From: PVC group bacterium
GTDB lineage: Bacteria > GCA-001730085 > JADFSZ01
Direction of reading: 5' to 3'
DNA: 18,708 nucleotides
NCBI GenBank assembly: GCA_022560555.1
Contig: JADFSZ010000009.1
Span: forward strand, 1 to 18,708
Shown piece by piece: positions 16,100-18,708 of the stretch. Every line of letters begins with the position of its first letter. The first letter of the stretch is position 1. Below the pieces are notes generated by a model, which saw only the letters and a list, made by a program, of their open reading frames with translations, searched no databases and was not told the origin of the DNA. Position numbers and translations under genes: made by a program.

Positions 16100-17212
16100 T
16101 TGGAAGATCAGCGCAAATACGATATTCATGATTTATCCCGGCTTTCAGGTTTAGAAGAAAGCAAAATCCGCTTTTATGAAACGAAATTCCCCGAATTTTT
16201 TTCCGCTCTTGATGAGCGTGCGTGGCGACGGTACGAGCCCCGGCATGTCCAAACCCTGATCAAAATTCGTCAATATTTCGAAGTTCAGAAGTATCCCATT
16301 TCGCGTATTAAACGAGAGCTGTTTCAAAATCAAGTAAGCCAAAAGCCTCCGGTGAGTTCCGATAAAAATCGAAAAAATAAAAGCCGGATTATCAGTGTTT
16401 CCAGCGCGAAAGGCGGTGTCGGAAAGACAACATTTTCTGTTAATCTCGCCATGGAATTGGCTCACCTGGGATATCGTGTGGCCATTTTTGACGGGGATCT
16501 TGGCTTGTCCAATGTACATATTTTTATGGGAGTCAACCCGAAATATAACTTGGGACATGTGATAAAGGGCGCCCGGCGGTTTTCTGAAATTGTTACGGAA
16601 GGCCCCAATGGTATCCAAGTGGTTTCGGGGGGGTCCGGGATATTCGAACTCGCGAACCTGAGCCCCGATAAGAGAGAAGAAATCATTTCAGATCTTTGCC
16701 ATTTTGAAAAGGACCATGACTTTCTCATTATTGATACGGGAGCCGGAATTTCCGAAAACGTGATCAGTTTTCTCAATATGGCCGATGAGGTTTTTGTTGT
16801 TACCACCAGAGATATAGCGGCCATTACGGACGCGTATGGACTCATAAAAATCCTTGTCCAAAATAATCATGAAGTCGAGATCCGTCTTATTGTGAATCGT
16901 GTTTTGGCTCCGGAGCATGCTCGTCCCGTTTATGAAAAAATCAGTAAATGTTCGCGTAAATTTCTTAATTATCAAATTAAATCATTCCATCATATCGTGG
17001 AGGACTTGTCATGTTTTCAGGCGGCCCAGAGGCGGTTGCCGCTGAGGGAAAGCTATCCTCGATCATACGCTTTGGAATGTATTCAGAATATTGCCCTTGA
17101 TATCCGGAGCCGGAAGTTAGTAAGTAAAGACAGAGGCCCTCATGCGTTTTTTAGCCGTCTATTTGAAGCCCCGGTTGAAATGTGGAAAAAAGTATCATCG
17201 CAAGCTGTTTAA
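16100..17212 (+). CDS. MerR-type HTH fused to FlhG/MinD-like P-loop ATPase
   Basis: This is a 370-aa protein (381 if ATG 16067 is used). Residues about 7-75 resemble a MerR DNA-binding domain: YDIHDLSRLSGLEESKIRFYE, then RRYEPRHVQTLIKIRQ and YPISRIKREL. A lysine-rich linker leads into a ParA/MinD-family ATPase: deviant Walker A KGGVGKTT (104-111), FDGDLGLSNVHIFMG (130-144), LIIDTGAGIS (209-218, the FlhG-style switch II), and ITDAYGLIK. It ends with AFFSRLFEAPVEMWKKV (349-365), which looks like an amphipathic membrane-targeting helix. FlhG proteins usually carry an N-terminal DQAxxLR-type motif that stimulates FlhF; here a MerR-like domain takes that place. It could couple DNA binding or transcription to membrane positioning of a pilus, flagellum or secretion machine; that role is inferred. 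The next gene starts 43 bases downstream. Confidence 0.85.
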   Translation: MEDQRKYDIHDLSRLSGLEESKIRFYETKFPEFFSALDERAWRRYEPRHVQTLIKIRQYFEVQKYPISRIKRELFQNQVSQKPPVSSDKNRKNKSRIISVSSAKGGVGKTTFSVNLAMELAHLGYRVAIFDGDLGLSNVHIFMGVNPKYNLGHVIKGARRFSEIVTEGPNGIQVVSGGSGIFELANLSPDKREEIISDLCHFEKDHDFLIIDTGAGISENVISFLNMADEVFVVTTRDIAAITDAYGLIKILVQNNHEVEIRLIVNRVLAPEHARPVYEKISKCSRKFLNYQIKSFHHIVEDLSCFQAAQRRLPLRESYPRSYALECIQNIALDIRSRKLVSKDRGPHAFFSRLFEAPVEMWKKVSSQAV

Positions 17213-17255
17213 TGGAAGATAGCTCGCTTATCGTTAAGCTTAAGGAGGAAGGAAC

Positions 17256-18125
17256 ATGGAATATGACATCATCTCGGATATGCTTGAACGTGTTGAATGT
17301 GACACAAACGAACTCGATCATGTTAAACCGTCAAGGGACTATCTTGGATTTTATGGTTTGGAAAAAGAACCTTTTCGTGACTCAATAGACCCAACGTTTT
17401 TTTATAGGACGAAGTCACATGAAGAGGCCTACACAAGAATGATGTTTACCGTAGAGCACGATATTTCTCTCGGGATGATTCATTCCAAGAGTGGTATGGG
17501 AAAAACGCTGCTGTCACAAATGATTCTGACAAACCTTAATGAATCAAAATACTTCTCCCGCTTGATACTCATTTCCCCGAAAATGTCACGCTCAGGGATT
17601 CTCTCGGAAATCGTCTCGGAATTGGGACTTCTCGAGCAAGAGTCATCGTATCATATCAAGGACATGATTATCGCTATTCAAAACCTTGCCATTGATCTTT
17701 ACCATCAGAACAAAAAGCTTGTCCTCCTTATTGATGAGGCCCACTTTTTAACAGCGGATGCCCTTCATATCCTAAGGACATTGACAAATATCGAAGTTCC
17801 AGAACGAAAATTAGTTACTTGTATTTTATTCGCGGAAAATAGTTTAGCGAAACGTTTAAAAAAAGAAACGTATGATTCGATTCGAAGCCGCATGTATCAT
17901 TGTCATGAGTTAAGACCTTTAAGCGAAAAAGAGACGATCCAATACATGAAATACAGGATTCTGATGAGCGGTGGGGATGAAGGATTATTTACTCCGGAGC
18001 TCTATAAGCAAATGGCCGAGAAAAGTCAAGGTGTGTGCCGCGAAGTTAATAAAATGTGCAGCCTGGCCCTTTATGACGGCTTTATCACAGAGACGAACCC
18101 CTTAGACATAGACATCCTGGGATAA
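17256..18125 (+). CDS. ExeA/GspA-like AAA+ ATPase
   Basis: This 289-aa ATPase shows the ExeA/GspA family opening YLGFYGLEKEPFRDSIDPTF (29-48) followed by a SHEEAYTRM helix. The P-loop reads HSKSGMGKT (76-84), Walker B LVLLIDEAHFL (155-165). An ILRTLTNIE stretch follows, then the SIRSRMYHCHELRPLSEKET region (208-227) and a helical lid with YMKYRILMSGG. ExeA with ExeB helps assemble the type II secretin through peptidoglycan in Aeromonas; this protein lacks the C-terminal peptidoglycan-binding domain, so it is closer to the stand-alone DNA-transposition or secretion ATPase relatives. The typical GQPEL-type motif after the sensor strand is replaced by ILFAENSLAKRL. AAGGAGG at 17242-17248 precedes ATG 17256. 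It probably works with the fusion ATPase upstream. Confidence 0.86.
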   Translation: MEYDIISDMLERVECDTNELDHVKPSRDYLGFYGLEKEPFRDSIDPTFFYRTKSHEEAYTRMMFTVEHDISLGMIHSKSGMGKTLLSQMILTNLNESKYFSRLILISPKMSRSGILSEIVSELGLLEQESSYHIKDMIIAIQNLAIDLYHQNKKLVLLIDEAHFLTADALHILRTLTNIEVPERKLVTCILFAENSLAKRLKKETYDSIRSRMYHCHELRPLSEKETIQYMKYRILMSGGDEGLFTPELYKQMAEKSQGVCREVNKMCSLALYDGFITETNPLDIDILG

Positions 18126-18304
18126 TGTCGAAGACCTCTATTCGATATAGCAAAACCCACTTACGGATGAAAACAAAGAAACCCGATCTGAAAACTGCCC
18201 TGAAATCGACGTCTCGTTATCACTCAAGCGAAGTTAGAGCGGAGGAAATGCAAATTCTTTCAGAATCGGTCCTACCTCGAAAGCTCCCGAAAACGTCCAC
18301 ATAG
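18125..18304 (+). CDS. Possible small basic protein (59 codons), uncertain
   Basis: An open frame of 59 codons starts at ATG 18125, overlapping the AAA+ stop by one base (TAATG), and ends at TAG 18302-18304. The product begins MSKTSIRYSKTHLRMKTKKP and is rich in Lys, Arg, Ser and Thr with no hydrophobic segment. Tight coupling and a length that fills half of an otherwise empty gap argue for a gene. No recognised domain and no independent ribosome binding site argue against it. An internal ATG at 18248 has GGAGG very close upstream. I cannot identify it. Confidence 0.35.
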   Translation: MSKTSIRYSKTHLRMKTKKPDLKTALKSTSRYHSSEVRAEEMQILSESVLPRKLPKTST

Positions 18305-18322
18305 CCTCAAAAATTCTCACCG

Positions 18323-18377
18323 AGGCTTCTTGGGAGGAGTATTTTCCTTGACAGAGCCTTTGCTTTTTACGAAGCCT
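18323..18377. repeat. Inverted repeat AGGCTTC / GAAGCCT
   Basis: AGGCTTC at 18323-18329 and its exact reverse complement GAAGCCT at 18371-18377 are separated by 41 bases. In RNA they could pair as a seven-base stem closing a large loop; in DNA they could be two half-sites of a spaced operator. The right arm overlaps the spacer of the candidate promoter. Seven-base matches can occur by chance, so support is weak. Confidence 0.25.
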
Positions 18378-18387
18378 ATGGTAAAAT
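18360..18387 (+). promoter_or_regulatory. Candidate promoter of the TrkA-like gene
   Basis: TAAAAT at 18382-18387 is a good -10 box, and TTGCTT at 18360-18365 is a moderate -35 box with a 16-base spacer. A perfect TTGACA at 18348-18353 lies too far upstream (28 bases) to pair with this -10. Transcription would begin near 18394, giving a 5' leader of roughly 65 bases before ATG 18461. Confidence 0.4.
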
Positions 18388-18460
18388 CTTTCCGTTATTG
18401 ATCTTATGACGATTTTAAGCGGATTGAAGTGATGCCGGACCAAAACCAAGGAAAAATGAA

Positions 18461-18708
18461 ATGAATATTTTAATCATTGGGGCCGGAAGTATCGGATCCT
18501 CCTTAGCCGAAGAATTGAGTCGTGAAGATGACAATGTCGTTGTCATTGATACAGACGAAAAGCTTTGTGAAAATCTCAACGAAAAGATGGATCTTCTTAC
18601 TATCCCGGGAGATGCCACGAGTCCCGCCGTCTTGGAGATTGCGGGAATAAGAAAAACCGATGTTATGATTGCCCTGACAAGTAGTGATGAAGTGAATATC
18701 CTCGTATG
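18461..18708 (+). CDS. trkA: TrkA-N (RCK) potassium uptake regulatory protein, 3' partial
   Basis: The first 82 codons run off the right edge. The sequence opens MNILIIGAGSIGSSLAEELS, a Rossmann glycine motif (GAGSIG), followed by VVVIDTDEKLCENLNEK with the acidic residue at the end of the second strand that binds the NAD adenosine ribose. Then comes LTIPGDATSPAVLEIAGI and MIALTSSDEVNILV, which matches TrkA (GDxTSPxVLEEAGI and TxSDExNL). TrkA binds NAD(H) and controls TrkH/KtrB potassium channels from the cytoplasm. The start is ATG 18461 with AAGGA at 18448-18452 and eight bases of spacing. Its own promoter region suggests it begins a new transcription unit; trkH may follow outside the window. 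Confidence 0.92.
   Translation, partial: MNILIIGAGSIGSSLAEELSREDDNVVVIDTDEKLCENLNEKMDLLTIPGDATSPAVLEIAGIRKTDVMIALTSSDEVNILV

Larger units (their letters stand above)
18305..18460. other. Gap between the AAA+ gene/small frame and the trkA-like gene
   Basis: With the doubtful 59-codon frame, the stretch from 18126 to 18460 is about 335 bases without a firm gene. This part holds a possible promoter (below), an inverted repeat, a 10-codon frame (ATG 18432 to TGA 18464, MPDQNQGKMK) ending in the downstream start, and nothing resembling a Rho-independent terminator or a tRNA. Confidence 0.5.

Noticed and set aside
16151-16618. Long open frame on the minus strand (155 codons)
   Set aside because: It lies wholly opposite the MerR-FlhG gene, whose domains are clear; its sequence shows no family motif, so it is a codon-bias shadow.
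18348-18353. TTGACA as -35 of the trkA promoter
   Set aside because: The only good -10 (TAAAAT 18382) is 28 bases away, and no -10-like box lies 16-18 bases downstream.
18234-18449. Minus-strand open frame in the gap before trkA
   Set aside because: It has no ribosome binding site, no domain and composition unlike the real genes; the strand is empty of genes elsewhere.
1-18708. CRISPR arrays, tRNA or rRNA genes, insertion sequences, phage genes
   Set aside because: No regular direct repeats, no cloverleaf-like sequence, no transposase or integrase motifs and no terminal inverted repeats were seen.

Overview
The window reads as one stretch of a Gram-negative-type bacterial chromosome with moderate GC. 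Every convincing gene lies on the + strand. The mix of envelope polysaccharide genes, a Bat (aerotolerance) cluster, ABC-2 transporter genes and a MerR-MinD/FlhG fusion next to an ExeA-like ATPase resembles gene sets of candidate phyla such as Omnitrophota. That placement is an inference from gene content and style, not a phylogenetic result. I see no tRNA, rRNA, CRISPR array, insertion sequence or integrase.

Region 1 (about 2-7449) is envelope glycan synthesis with small housekeeping genes embedded. It holds a 5'-partial GT-C membrane glycosyltransferase, a GT4 glycosyltransferase, a WecA/TagO-type polyprenyl-phosphate sugar-1-phosphate transferase, an O-antigen ligase/polymerase with TPR tail, type II 3-dehydroquinate dehydratase (aroQ), a UPF0104/LPG-synthase-like membrane protein and a 59-aa Trm112-like zinc-ribbon protein. 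Together they could start a lipid-linked glycan (WecA), extend it (GT4, GT-C) and polymerise or transfer it (ligase). Region 2 (7459-12770) is an ExoIII-type AP endonuclease followed by a compact Bat cluster: one VWA protein (BatA/B), a TPR protein (BatC), BatD and BatE. There is no moxR, no DUF58 gene and no second VWA gene. Region 3 (12767-15933) is an ABC-2 cassette in the order permease, ATPase, permease, followed by a membrane-anchored TPR protein. From 2 to 15933 genes overlap or are separated by fewer than about 30 bases, so this looks like one very long transcription unit.

Region 4 (15934-18125) begins after the first real gap. A good sigma70-like promoter (TTGACA, 16-base spacer, TAAAAT) drives two P-loop ATPase genes: a MerR-type HTH fused to a FlhG/MinD-like ATPase, then an ExeA/GspA-like AAA+ ATPase. 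The promoter's -10 box overlaps the longest-frame ATG, so I place the start of the fusion at a downstream TTG with a strong ribosome binding site. A 59-codon frame of uncertain status is coupled to the end of the AAA+ gene. The window ends inside a TrkA-N (KtrA/TrkA-like) potassium uptake regulator.

The most interesting material is the MerR-FlhG fusion with its putative C-terminal membrane-targeting helix, paired with the ExeA-like ATPase. It could be an uncharacterised positioning or assembly module for an envelope machine. The stripped-down Bat cluster merged with an ABC-2 exporter is the second point of interest.
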